Of a stretch of 36,913 nucleotides of DNA, positions 1 to 7,745 are shown one piece after another. Numbering within the stretch: position 1 is the stretch's first letter; every line of letters starts with the position of its first letter. The notes under the pieces are model-generated. The model had not been told where the DNA came from. It did not search any database and saw only the letters and a program-made list of their open reading frames with translations. The position numbers and the translations under genes were made by a program. Source of the stretch: a virus; IMG/VR virus record IMGVR_UViG_3300037796_000051, positions 1 to 36,913 of that record. One strand, 5' to 3'.

Positions 1-97
1 TATCCCGTATCATCGCTTGACCCTTGCTTGCAAAGGGTGGGAATTTAACTTGAACGCAATGGTAGAACAAACCACTTTGTTTTCGTTTATGGAGTGA
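1..97 (+). CDS. C-terminal fragment of upstream gene, probably terminase large subunit
   Basis: An open frame enters from the left edge and stops with TGA at 95-97, eight bases before the portal start. Only about 31 residues are visible, ending in TTLFSFME, with no diagnostic motif. The guess of terminase rests only on position: in tailed phages the large terminase usually lies directly upstream of the portal gene. It could be another gene. Confidence 0.4.
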   Translation, partial: IPYHRLTLACKGWEFNLNAMVEQTTLFSFME

Positions 98-104
98 CCT
101 GGTT

Positions 105-1691
105 ATGAGCACGCTTGTATTGCCGAATGGCATGCCGTACCAGCCACAGCAGCCAACGAATGAGGGCGCGTACTTCGAGGCGCTCGCCTCCCTACTGGAG
201 AGCCGCATTGGCGAGCTTGAGCTTGAGTTGTACGGTCCGGATGCACGCTGGGAACAACTACACGGCAGCGGCGATCAGTTCACGCGGCAATCTATCCAGG
301 AAGTGGCAAACCTTGCTGAGGTGATGTACCTCAAAAATCCGCTCATTCAGCGGGGCATCAACATCAAAACGTTTTACACCTTCGGACAGGGCGTACAGGT
401 GAGCGCGCCAAACCCTGAGATCAACGACGTTATTCAATCATTCTGGGATGATGAGCGAAACCAGGCCGAACTCACCCGAACGCAGGCAATGATGGGCAAG
501 GACGTTGACTTGCAGGTGTCGGGCAATCTTTTCTTTGTGCTCTTTACAAACCAGCGGAGCGGGCGCGTACGTGTGCGGAGCGTGCCGCTTGCTGAGATAC
601 AAGAGATCGTCTGTAACCCAGACGACGCAAAGGAGCCGTGGTATTATCTGCGCCGATGGACGCAGACAGGTGCGCAAGGTGGCTACCGCGCCGCGTACTA
701 TCCCGACTGGCGCTATACGCCGCGTAACAAACCTGATGCCTACAACGGCATTGCTATCGAATGGGACGCGCCGATCTATCACATCAAAGTCGGCGGCATG
801 TCCTGGTGGCAGTTCGGGCTGTCAACGGTGTATGCGCAGATCGATTGGGCACGGGCGTACAAGGTGTTCTTGGAGAGCATCCACAGTTACACTCAGGCCG
901 TGAGCCGCATTGCCGTCAAAGTCACGACGGGCGGCGGCGCGGGCGGCGTTGCGAAGGCCAAGAGTAAACTTGCCTCTACCATTAGCAGCCATGATCGGCG
1001 CGAAACCAACCCCGCAACCGCAACCGGAAGCGCGTTCATTCGGGCAAACTCGGACTCCGATTATGAGCCGCTGAACATTCGCGGGCTGTCGGTTGCGCCT
1101 GAGGATGGTCGTCGTTTTCTGCTGATGGTCGCGGCAGCAGCGGGCATTCCTGAGGTGTTTTACGGTGATGCCGATGTCGGCAACCACGCAACGGCGAAGA
1201 GCCTGGATAGGCCGACTGAGTTGATGATGCGTTACCGTCAGGAGATGTGGCGGAGTGTCCTGCAAGACATCCTCGGGTATGTTGTCAAGAACGCAGCGAT
1301 GGCGCCACGCGGCGCGCTGGCAGGGATGGCGGATGTGCAGCGCGAGCCAGACGAGGCCGACCCAGGGCAAGACACTATCACCCTGGATTGGAACACGAAC
1401 CCCGAGACGGGCGAGCCATACGACAGCAGTATCGTGATCGATTTCCCTGAGATCATCAACATCGATGTAAAGGAACGTGTCGAGGCGATCACCACGGCGT
1501 ACCAATCGCAGACGGTGAGTGCTCGCACGGTAGCGCGCCTTCTCCTCGTTGCGCTTGGCGTTGAGGATGTAGACAAAGAACTGGACGCGATGTACCCCGA
1601 CGACTGGCAGCCCGGGGACTTCGGCGACGGCACACCGCCGGATATGGAAGAGGTAGCACGGCGGATTGTAGAAGCAGTGCGGGAGGTGTAG
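105..1691 (+). CDS. Phage portal protein
   Basis: A 528-residue protein of the size and composition usual for portals. These form the dodecameric ring at one capsid vertex through which DNA is packaged and to which the connector binds. Portal-like features include the early segment LKNPLIQRGINIKTFYTFG (about residues 77-95), a central region with VPLAEIQEIVCNPDD, a core with GIPEVFYGDADVGNHATAKS (about 348-367), and an acidic C-terminus. Its position ahead of the Mu-F-like, protease and capsid genes is canonical. The start ATG follows a GGAG at 91-94. No other family fits as well. Confidence 0.85.
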   Translation: MSTLVLPNGMPYQPQQPTNEGAYFEALASLLESRIGELELELYGPDARWEQLHGSGDQFTRQSIQEVANLAEVMYLKNPLIQRGINIKTFYTFGQGVQVSAPNPEINDVIQSFWDDERNQAELTRTQAMMGKDVDLQVSGNLFFVLFTNQRSGRVRVRSVPLAEIQEIVCNPDDAKEPWYYLRRWTQTGAQGGYRAAYYPDWRYTPRNKPDAYNGIAIEWDAPIYHIKVGGMSWWQFGLSTVYAQIDWARAYKVFLESIHSYTQAVSRIAVKVTTGGGAGGVAKAKSKLASTISSHDRRETNPATATGSAFIRANSDSDYEPLNIRGLSVAPEDGRRFLLMVAAAAGIPEVFYGDADVGNHATAKSLDRPTELMMRYRQEMWRSVLQDILGYVVKNAAMAPRGALAGMADVQREPDEADPGQDTITLDWNTNPETGEPYDSSIVIDFPEIINIDVKERVEAITTAYQSQTVSARTVARLLLVALGVEDVDKELDAMYPDDWQPGDFGDGTPPDMEEVARRIVEAVREV

Positions 1692-1692
1692 A

Positions 1693-1995
1693 ATGAGATG
1701 GGATTGGTGGAATGTTCCACAAAAAACGGTATTCACCCCGCCGCCCAAACACGAGCCAGAGGCGCCCGACTGGATTAGCACGCGTGATGATCTGCCGGAA
1801 CCTCATAAAATTGTGCTCGCGTGGGGCGCCGAAGGGTACAGCCTTGCGCGTTGTGTGCGGCAAGGGCTCGGACCTCAAGATTACGTCTGGGTGGGAGTAT
1901 CGTTTCTCTTCGAAGGGGAAGGGTGTCCGATAACAAACGTGCAGGTATCGCACTGGCAACACCTACCCAGGCCGCCGAAACGGGAGGGAACATGA
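1693..1995 (+). CDS. DUF551-like small protein
   Basis: A 100-residue protein. Its core WISTRDDLPEPHKIVLAWG (about residues 28-46) and its C-terminal VSHWQHLPRPP match the pattern of the DUF551 family (W-I-S..D.LP...VL through to THW..LP.PP). That family is small, phage-borne and of unknown function. Translation is probably driven by the GGGAGG at 1681-1686 at the end of the portal gene. It is wedged between portal and head-morphogenesis genes, an unusual site for this family, so it looks like a moron-type insertion in the late operon. Confidence 0.65.
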   Translation: MRWDWWNVPQKTVFTPPPKHEPEAPDWISTRDDLPEPHKIVLAWGAEGYSLARCVRQGLGPQDYVWVGVSFLFEGEGCPITNVQVSHWQHLPRPPKREGT

Positions 1996-2273
1996 TCGGT
2001 CCGATGACAGAGCGTGACAAAATCTCGACAGGGCACGCTATTCAGCACTTGCGCGATTGTGGTTGGACGATCCGCCGTATTGATGATGATGAGGCGTCAT
2101 GGGCGGTGCTTGATCTCGACAATAACACTCGTGAGCGTTATACGTATCCCGTCTGGCGCTATGAGGTGACGCCGCCGCCGGGCACGCCGCCGCCCGATCA
2201 CACACCGATAGAGTGCAATGATAGCATGTTACGCTGCATTGCCCATTATGACGCGGGATGGACATGGGAGTGA
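1992..2273 (+). CDS. Hypothetical protein, 93 aa
   Basis: The frame is open further upstream, but the ATG at 1992 is preferred: it overlaps the previous stop (ATGA) and is preceded by GGGAGGGA. The product begins MIGPMTERDKISTGHAIQ and has a short basic/acidic N-terminal half, then a Pro-rich stretch (TPPPGTPPPDHTP, about residues 65-77). Near its middle, IRRIDDDEASWAVLD looks like a small beta-rich domain. No family is recognised. It is translationally coupled on both sides. Confidence 0.6.
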   Translation: MIGPMTERDKISTGHAIQHLRDCGWTIRRIDDDEASWAVLDLDNNTRERYTYPVWRYEVTPPPGTPPPDHTPIECNDSMLRCIAHYDAGWTWE

Positions 2274-3073
2274 TCGTCGTTGATCGCATCACTGAGGCAC
2301 TCGGCACGAACGAACGTGACCGGCGCCTGCGCCCGATTGAGCGCCGCCTGTCGCGGGCTATGGCTGATGCATTCAAGCGCCAATCGAATACATTTTTGCG
2401 AGAGTTGCGGAAGTTGCGAGACGCGTTCCCGGAACCGCTTCAGGAGAGTGTGCCAGAGAACATCTGGATTACCGCCTGGCTCGATACCGTGCGACTGACA
2501 CAGCAGGTTATGACGGCGCCAATCGAAGCAGCGGCGCGGGCGTCCTGGATTGTTGGCAATGAAGACATTCAGCGTGAGGCGGGCCTACGCATCGCATTCG
2601 ACATTGACAACCCGGAGGCTGTGCAATTCCTACGTGACTACGGCGCGCAACGTGTCACGATGATCAACGATACGACGCGAGACTACATCCGTACGTTGAT
2701 GGTTGAGGGGATGGAGCAGGGCACATCGTATACCGAGATGGCGCGCCAGATACGCACCCGCTTTGCCGAGTTCAGCGCGCCACAGCCGCAGCGCCATCTG
2801 CGCAATCGTGCCGAGCTGGTAGCCGTGACTGAGACGGCGAATGCATACGGGACCGCGCAACGTCAAGCAGCGGAGCGCATAGAGCGCGAGGGTATTCGCA
2901 TGCAACATCGCTGGATTACGACGGGGGATGATCGGGTGAGCGACGGGTGTAGGCAGAATGCAGCGGTGGGATGGATACCAATGGCGCAAGCGTTCCCATC
3001 TGGTGACTATCACGAGCCGCGCTTCCCCGGTTGTCGCTGCGCCGTACAGCACAGGAGGGCACGCGATGGATAA
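2258..3073 (+). CDS. Head morphogenesis / minor head protein (Mu gpF-like)
   Basis: A 271-residue protein overlapping the end of the previous gene. The C-terminal half carries the typical Mu-F pattern: AELVAVTETANAYGTAQRQA (about residues 186-205), then HRWITTGDDRVSDGC (about 216-230) and a terminal FPGCRCAVQHR. In this family the His/Cys cluster and the TEx(2)NAY helix are the conserved core. These proteins attach near the portal and help build the procapsid. The N-terminal half is helical. A second ATG at 2264 is an equally plausible start. Confidence 0.8.
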   Translation: MDMGVIVVDRITEALGTNERDRRLRPIERRLSRAMADAFKRQSNTFLRELRKLRDAFPEPLQESVPENIWITAWLDTVRLTQQVMTAPIEAAARASWIVGNEDIQREAGLRIAFDIDNPEAVQFLRDYGAQRVTMINDTTRDYIRTLMVEGMEQGTSYTEMARQIRTRFAEFSAPQPQRHLRNRAELVAVTETANAYGTAQRQAAERIEREGIRMQHRWITTGDDRVSDGCRQNAAVGWIPMAQAFPSGDYHEPRFPGCRCAVQHRRARDG

Positions 3074-3284
3074 CCAACAGAAGGTCCGTGAGGCGCTACT
3101 CAAGCTCCATCCACCGCTTGTGGAATGCGCGCAACTGCTGCCCACCTCTGAGCAGCGCATTCGCCCACAGGTGATCTCACTGGCGGTGCTCATCGAACGG
3201 CATTACGATCTGCCCCGTACCCTGTTCACCAGGCGCGAACGGCGCGATGGCGGCGAAATCGAAGGTTGTATTAGTAAATATTGA
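3066..3284 (+). CDS. Hypothetical protein, 72 aa
   Basis: Starts at ATG 3066, overlapping the last codons of the minor head gene. The frame extends further upstream, but only as a shadow of that gene. The protein begins MDNQQKVREALLKLHPPL and is mostly helical and charged. A C-terminal RRERRDGGEIEGC is basic then acidic. No family is recognised. The end of the gene overlaps the -35 box of a promoter (3281-3286), so this is the last gene of the first late block. Confidence 0.5.
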   Translation: MDNQQKVREALLKLHPPLVECAQLLPTSEQRIRPQVISLAVLIERHYDLPRTLFTRRERRDGGEIEGCISKY

Positions 3285-3309
3285 CAACACATATCCACAC
3301 GCTTATAAT
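3281..3309 (+). promoter_or_regulatory. Consensus sigma70-type promoter upstream of capsid genes
   Basis: TTGACA at 3281-3286 and TATAAT at 3304-3309 are both perfect hexamers with a 17-base spacer. The predicted start is near 3316. It lies in the only sizeable gap of the head module and points at the decoration, protease and capsid genes, but a strong terminator hairpin intervenes. Confidence 0.8.
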
Positions 3310-3315
3310 AAGGAT

Positions 3316-3410
3316 AGTCTACGCTTAAACTTTTAGGCGTTTTATATATTCACTGAATGCGGAAACGTAAGCGGTGCATTCTCCTTCGGGAGGGTGCGCC
3401 GCTTTTTTTG
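3316..3410 (+). ncRNA. Candidate short structured leader or small RNA
   Basis: This is the interval between the predicted transcription start and the T-tract of the terminator, about 95 nt. It holds a 5' hairpin at 3321-3340 (arms ACGCTTAA and TTAGGCGT with one G-T pair, loop 4 nt). The 16-bp UUCG-capped terminator hairpin follows. No ORF with a ribosome site is evident. It could be an independent small RNA, or a leader whose terminator is relieved to switch on the capsid genes. Confidence 0.4.
3369..3409 (+). terminator. Strong intrinsic terminator with UUCG loop
   Basis: The arms 3369-3384 and 3389-3404 pair over 16 positions, with three G-T pairs, around a TTCG tetraloop. Seven Ts follow at 3403-3409. 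It lies 60 bases downstream of a consensus promoter and 20 bases upstream of the decoration-gene start. Confidence 0.75.
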
Positions 3411-3428
3411 TCCTCTGGGAGGGAACGA

Positions 3429-3833
3429 ATGGCAACAAACATTACCGAGTACCTGAGCGATTACGGACGGTCGGTCACGGTGACGCACCCGACGACGCCC
3501 GCCAGCGGTGACCCGGTGCTCTGGAATAATGTCACCGGCGTTGCAATCACGGACGAGGGCGACGGGCAGAATGATGCAACCGACACGACTGTGCTATTCG
3601 GCGATTACGTCGCGACGGTGCGTGTTATTCCATACAGCGGCCCGGTTGACGGGCGCGTACAGACGACCGTAGTGGCAGGGGACGCGATTTATTACGACAG
3701 CACTGTGAGTGCTACCGAAAGCAGCCCGCTCAACCTCAACACCGATGGCGTGTTCTTCGGCTACGCCGTGAGTAGCGTCGCATCGGCGGCAGGTGTCGCG
3801 GGCGCTGAAATTTCGGTGTGGCATATCCAATAA
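3429..3833 (+). CDS. Capsid decoration / cement-like protein (DUF2190-like)
   Basis: A 134-residue protein, Gly/Thr/Val-rich with a beta-strand pattern and few charges. Features such as DPVLWNNVTGVAITDEGD (about residues 29-46), VAGDAIYYD and FFGYAVSSVASAAG match DUF2190/YjcG-type decoration proteins that bind the outside of HK97-fold capsids. Position immediately upstream of the protease and capsid genes supports this. The start ATG 3429 follows GGGAGGGA. The frame is open upstream into the terminator, which is not coding. Confidence 0.65.
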   Translation: MATNITEYLSDYGRSVTVTHPTTPASGDPVLWNNVTGVAITDEGDGQNDATDTTVLFGDYVATVRVIPYSGPVDGRVQTTVVAGDAIYYDSTVSATESSPLNLNTDGVFFGYAVSSVASAAGVAGAEISVWHIQ

Positions 3834-5590
3834 TGCCCTACACCGTCCGCCAGTGTGATACTCAGTGGTGCGTCGTCAAGGACGATGGCGAGGTTGTGGG
3901 TAGGCACGACAGCCGCGCCGCTGCTGAAGATCAGAAAACCGCTCTCGACATCAACGTCACCTCACAAGAGGCCGAGAGTTACACGCCGCCTCAAGGTGTC
4001 CGAGACGCCGCACAACGTGCGCTGGACTGGCGAGATGAGTACGGGCGCGGCGGCACTGACGTTGGCATTGCGCGGGCGCGTGACCTGGCGAATGGGCGCA
4101 ACATCTCGGCAGACACTATCCAGCGGATGGTCTCGTTCTTTGCCCGTCATGGTGTCAATCGCAGCGAGCATTACGCTCTGGAAGACGGTGAGCCGACGAC
4201 GTGGCGCATTGCCTGGGATTTATGGGGCGGCGATGCGGGGCGGCGATGGTCGGAGAGGATAGCAAGACAAATGGACAGAGAACAGGAAAGCACAACTGAA
4301 GCGCAAGAGGACGCGCCGAACTATCGCGCTACTTTCGATGAGCTTGAGACGTGCGGCAATTGCGAGTTTCGCCGGGGCAGTATTTGCACCCGCTTTGATT
4401 TCGAGACGTCGGACGAAATGACGTGCGATGATCATCAGTTTGCCGAAGCCGAAGAGGCTGCCGCGTCTCTCGAGAACGCTATCCAGGAGGCGGGGCGCAA
4501 ACTCAACAAGCGCAACATGCAGCGCGTGATGGACGCCATGAAGATGCTGCAAGAGATGATCGATGAGATGACGCCCGATGAGGCGTACAAAGATGATGAG
4601 ATGGAAGAGGCGTCGTTTCTGGCCGAGACGAAACTGCGCGAGCAGGAGCGCAACGGGCGCGCCCTCATTCGCATCATTACCCCTGGCTGGGGCAGCAGCG
4701 GCTACTACCCGGCAGACGTACTACGCCGCGATGGGCCGACCGTGTTCAGGGCTGGCACCCAACTGTACCTGAACCACCCAACGCGAACCGAGGAGGCCGA
4801 ACGCCCCGAGCGCGACATCCGCGATCTTGCGGGCAAGTTGGCCAGTGACGCGGTGTGGATGGATGATGGCCTGTATGCCGATGTCGAGTACTACAACAAC
4901 CATCGTCCGCTTATTGCGGCTATTGGCGAGGACCTTGACGTATCCATTCGCGCTGATGGCACCTACCGCACCGGCGAGGCCGAAGGACGCAAGGGCCGCA
5001 TTATTGAGCAGCTTGTTAGGGCTGAGAGTATAGACTTCGTCACGCGTGCAGGCGCGGGCGGCAAAGTGGCGCGCCTTATGGAAGGGCGCCAGGATAAACC
5101 AACTGAAAAAGTCCGGAGGGGCAAAGTGAAACCAGAGGAACTCACGGCACTCCAGGAGCGGCTTGCCCGTCTGGAGGAAACCAATCAGGCACATGTCAAT
5201 GTGCGAACGGAACTCGAGGAGGCGCTGAAGGCAGAGCGACAGGCGCGCCTGCTGACTGAGGCGCGGCATTACATCCAGGAACGTCTCGACAGAAACTTCC
5301 CGCCGCTCACGGCGGCGCGCCTGTCGCGGGAACTGGAGCGCAATATTCCGTACACCGAGGATGGTATGGCGATTAACTATACCGAGTTTAGCAAGCACAT
5401 CAAAGAGGCGAGCGACGCGGCACGCGCTGAACTGGTAGAAGGTGCGCCGTCGGGCATCATTCGCGGGATGGGCGCTAGCGCGCCTGCTGTACTCACAGAT
5501 GCCGATCTTGATGCGAAAATTGAGGAGGCATTCCGGGCTAGTGGCATGGATGAACAGCGCGCCAAGATTGCAGCGCGGGGGGTGCGGTAA
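3833..5590 (+). CDS. Prohead protease fused to a scaffold-like C-terminus
   Basis: A 585-residue multi-domain protein starting at ATG 3833 (TAATG overlap with the decoration gene). Residues about 1-145 carry a module with LDWRDEYGRGGTDVGIARAR and IAWDLWGGDAGRRW, seen at the front of some phage proteases. A cysteine motif follows (C174, C177, C185, C198). Residues about 280-420 look like a serine maturation protease, with His315 in LNHPT and Ser371 in LDVSIRADG as catalytic candidates. Residues about 430-585 form a charged coiled coil resembling a scaffold. Protease and scaffold in one chain would be self-cleaved during maturation. The catalytic assignment is inference from spacing. Confidence 0.75.
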   Translation: MPYTVRQCDTQWCVVKDDGEVVGRHDSRAAAEDQKTALDINVTSQEAESYTPPQGVRDAAQRALDWRDEYGRGGTDVGIARARDLANGRNISADTIQRMVSFFARHGVNRSEHYALEDGEPTTWRIAWDLWGGDAGRRWSERIARQMDREQESTTEAQEDAPNYRATFDELETCGNCEFRRGSICTRFDFETSDEMTCDDHQFAEAEEAAASLENAIQEAGRKLNKRNMQRVMDAMKMLQEMIDEMTPDEAYKDDEMEEASFLAETKLREQERNGRALIRIITPGWGSSGYYPADVLRRDGPTVFRAGTQLYLNHPTRTEEAERPERDIRDLAGKLASDAVWMDDGLYADVEYYNNHRPLIAAIGEDLDVSIRADGTYRTGEAEGRKGRIIEQLVRAESIDFVTRAGAGGKVARLMEGRQDKPTEKVRRGKVKPEELTALQERLARLEETNQAHVNVRTELEEALKAERQARLLTEARHYIQERLDRNFPPLTAARLSRELERNIPYTEDGMAINYTEFSKHIKEASDAARAELVEGAPSGIIRGMGASAPAVLTDADLDAKIEEAFRASGMDEQRAKIAARGVR

Positions 5591-6762
5591 TGAGTATTGA
5601 ATTTGCGGGCCTGATGGAGGCCGATGGTGTACAGGCGGCGACGTTTGAAGCGTTGGCACGCCAGAACGCACAGATCAGCCGCGACACAACCGAATACAAA
5701 CGGCGTTTTCACGAGGCTCAGTTGTATCTGGACAAACTACGAACCAAGCAGACACGCATCCCGCTCCGTGAGGCAATGTCCACCAGCGATTTCCCCAACC
5801 TCTTCGGGGATATCCTCTCACGTCGTCTTGCTGCTGACTATATGGTATACGGCACGTCCTGGACAGAGTATGCCGAGCGCCGAATGGTGCCTGACTTTCG
5901 CAACGTCAAGACGTTCGCCGTGTATGGCGGCGACCAGTTGCTCACAGAGGCGCCCGAAGGTACCACCGGCGTGGGTTATAAGCCTGTGGAAGACCGGGAA
6001 CTTACTGAATATGCCGTCAAGAAGTACGTGCGGCGACTCCAGTTGACGATGGAAGCACTCGTGAATGATGACCTTGGCGCGTTTGATCGGTTGCCTACCA
6101 AGTTGGCGGCAGGCGCTCGCCGCAGTGAAGAGAAGTTCGTAACTGAACTGTACGCAGGCACGTCGGGACCGCTCGCGGCTGTCTACAACGCAACCAATAA
6201 CAACGTCGTCACGAGTAACCCGGAACTCTCAATCAGCGCACTCCAGACGGCATACCAGGTACTCAAGAACCAGACTGATGAAAACGGGCTGCCCATCTTT
6301 ATCGATGCGGTGACGCTCGTAGTGCCGCCTGCACTGGAGATCACAGCACGCAACATTCTCAACGCGACACAACTGGAGATCGGCCTTGTGGGCCAGGGCG
6401 CTGTTGCTGCCCCGGCGGATGAGCAGCGGATTGTTACCGCAAACTGGATGGCGAACAAAACGCAGATTGTCGTCAATCCGTGGCTGCCGTACATTGCCAC
6501 GTCTAATGGCGATACCTCGTGGTATCTGTTCGCATCGCCCACCAGCGGGCGCCCGGCGATTGAAGTGGGGTTCCTGTCGCTCCTGGGAGGCGCGCCTGCG
6601 ATTTTCCGGCGCCGTCCAGACGCCGTGAGCCTGACCGGCAACACCGAAATTCCCATCGGCTCGTTTGATAGTAACGCCTACGAGTGGGGCGTGATGCATG
6701 TGTTCGGTGGGCAACTGGCCGATTTCCGCTGCACGGTGGCTAGTAACGGAAGCGGCTCGTAA
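5590..6762 (+). CDS. Major capsid protein (HK97-fold)
   Basis: A 390-residue protein translated from an overlapping start (TAATG) after the protease-scaffold. The N-terminal 70 residues are helical (N-arm). Then come TRIPLREAMSTSDFPNLFGD (about residues 55-74), an extended-loop-like segment with FAVYGGDQLLTEAPEGTTGV, and the long helix EEKFVTELYAG. A beta-rich P/A-domain section contains TLVVPPALEITARNILNA, and the end contains EWGVMHVFGGQLADFRC. The length and order are those of HK97-type capsid proteins. It is expected to be the most abundant virion protein. Confidence 0.85.
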   Translation: MSIEFAGLMEADGVQAATFEALARQNAQISRDTTEYKRRFHEAQLYLDKLRTKQTRIPLREAMSTSDFPNLFGDILSRRLAADYMVYGTSWTEYAERRMVPDFRNVKTFAVYGGDQLLTEAPEGTTGVGYKPVEDRELTEYAVKKYVRRLQLTMEALVNDDLGAFDRLPTKLAAGARRSEEKFVTELYAGTSGPLAAVYNATNNNVVTSNPELSISALQTAYQVLKNQTDENGLPIFIDAVTLVVPPALEITARNILNATQLEIGLVGQGAVAAPADEQRIVTANWMANKTQIVVNPWLPYIATSNGDTSWYLFASPTSGRPAIEVGFLSLLGGAPAIFRRRPDAVSLTGNTEIPIGSFDSNAYEWGVMHVFGGQLADFRCTVASNGSGS

Positions 6763-6980
6763 TGCAGCCCGCAACGAACGGCACTGATGAGCGTCTGGAC
6801 GCCATACTAAAAGAACTCCAGGCGCTCAAGGCACAAATGGCGGCGTTGAAACCAGCGCCGTCCGAACCGCCCGAGGGGCAGATGAGACTACAGGAGCCTG
6901 CTGATGGCCGCAACGTACGTACCCGGAACAACCGTCGGAAATCTTCGCCTCCTGGCACTGAAGGACACAGACACGACTGA
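6762..6980 (+). CDS. Small coiled-coil protein, 72 aa
   Basis: The ATG at 6762 overlaps the capsid stop (TAATG). Residues 8-33 form a short heptad helix (LDAILKELQALKAQMAAL), followed by a Pro-rich and basic tail. Its last 77 bases overlap the next gene in another frame, so the basic tail may be partly an accident of overlap. Function unknown. Small coiled-coil proteins in this slot can be capsid accessory proteins. Confidence 0.5.
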   Translation: MQPATNGTDERLDAILKELQALKAQMAALKPAPSEPPEGQMRLQEPADGRNVRTRNNRRKSSPPGTEGHRHD

Positions 6981-7296
6981 TCCGGTTTTCACGGATGAGG
7001 AGTATGGCGTATTCTTTAGTTTCGAAGGCAGCAACATGCGGCGCGCCATTGCCCGCATATACGAGACGGTGGCCGGAAGCGAGTTGTATATCCAGAAGGT
7101 TATCCGACTGTTGGATATCCGGACAGACGGCGCGCAACTGGCAGAGGAGTTTCGGGAACAGGCAAAACACCAACGGCGGCTGGCAGACGAGGAAGAGGCC
7201 CGTGAGGGCACCGCCTGGGACATCGCAGAACAGAACGTGGGTGAATTTGCTGCTCGCGAGATATGGATGAATGAATGGCTACGCGACGCCACTTGA
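6904..7296 (+). CDS. Head-tail connector protein (adaptor-like)
   Basis: A 130-residue, mainly helical protein. The ATG at 6904 follows AGGAG at 6892-6896. MAATYVPGTTVGNLRLLALKD then acidic and helical segments (FTDEEYGVFFSFEGSNMRRA, LYIQKVIRLLDIRTDGAQLA) resemble gp6/gp15-like adaptors that bind below the portal. Position directly after the capsid gene and before the stopper fits this role. The family is assigned by pattern and synteny only. Confidence 0.6.
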   Translation: MAATYVPGTTVGNLRLLALKDTDTTDPVFTDEEYGVFFSFEGSNMRRAIARIYETVAGSELYIQKVIRLLDIRTDGAQLAEEFREQAKHQRRLADEEEAREGTAWDIAEQNVGEFAAREIWMNEWLRDAT

Positions 7297-7745
7297 TACA
7301 TCCGAAATTGCTGCGCAACCTGGCGGATTTCTACCCGCAGACCGGCACGGTACAGCGCCTCAACGCAGCACAGGATACCTATGGGCAGCCGGTAGAGGCG
7401 TGGCAACTGATCAGCAGTCGTCTGATCAACGTTCCGTGCCGTGTCTCGCCTGTCGCCGTGAGCGAGACAGATACCGCCGAGCAAACGTATGGCACGATTA
7501 CGCATCGCATCGCGTTGCGCGGCGCGTATCCAGAGGTAGAGGAGCGCATGCGATTTGTCTCAAGTGGGCAGGCATACGATATTCAGGGCGTCCAGACAGA
7601 TCCACAGACCCGTAGCACCTATCTGGATACTGAGATTGTACGCGGTGAGCCGGATACCGTGACGCTGGCGAGTATTCCGACGCTCGCAACGGACGGTGAC
7701 GCGATCATCGTAACCGACGGCGGCGTCGGCTTGTGGGTGGTGTGA
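7275..7745 (+). CDS. Head-tail joining protein (stopper-like)
   Basis: A 156-residue beta-rich protein. Segments such as FYPQTGTVQRLNAAQDTYGQ and VEAWQLISSRLINVPCRV (about residues 19-55) match the start of many head-tail joining proteins (SPP1 gp16 / HK97 gp7 type), which open with a 'T..R...D.YG....W' pattern. It overlaps the adaptor gene by 22 bases. It would close the connector and dock the tail. The last 30 residues are low-complexity and acidic/Gly. Confidence 0.7.
   Translation: MATRRHLIHPKLLRNLADFYPQTGTVQRLNAAQDTYGQPVEAWQLISSRLINVPCRVSPVAVSETDTAEQTYGTITHRIALRGAYPEVEERMRFVSSGQAYDIQGVQTDPQTRSTYLDTEIVRGEPDTVTLASIPTLATDGDAIIVTDGGVGLWVV

Noticed and set aside
822-1781. Long minus-strand open frame of 319 codons opposite the portal gene
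   Set aside because: It lies entirely over the portal gene, with Arg/His-rich composition typical of a shadow frame in GC-rich DNA, and has no ribosome site.
1821-1991. N-terminal extension of the 93-aa gene up to 1821
   Set aside because: It overlaps the DUF551-like gene in another frame and is Arg-rich; the ATG at 1992 has a proper ribosome site and coupling.
4721-5671. Minus-strand open frame of 316 codons opposite the protease-scaffold gene
   Set aside because: Shadow of a clearly recognised plus-strand gene; no promoter, ribosome site or family match.
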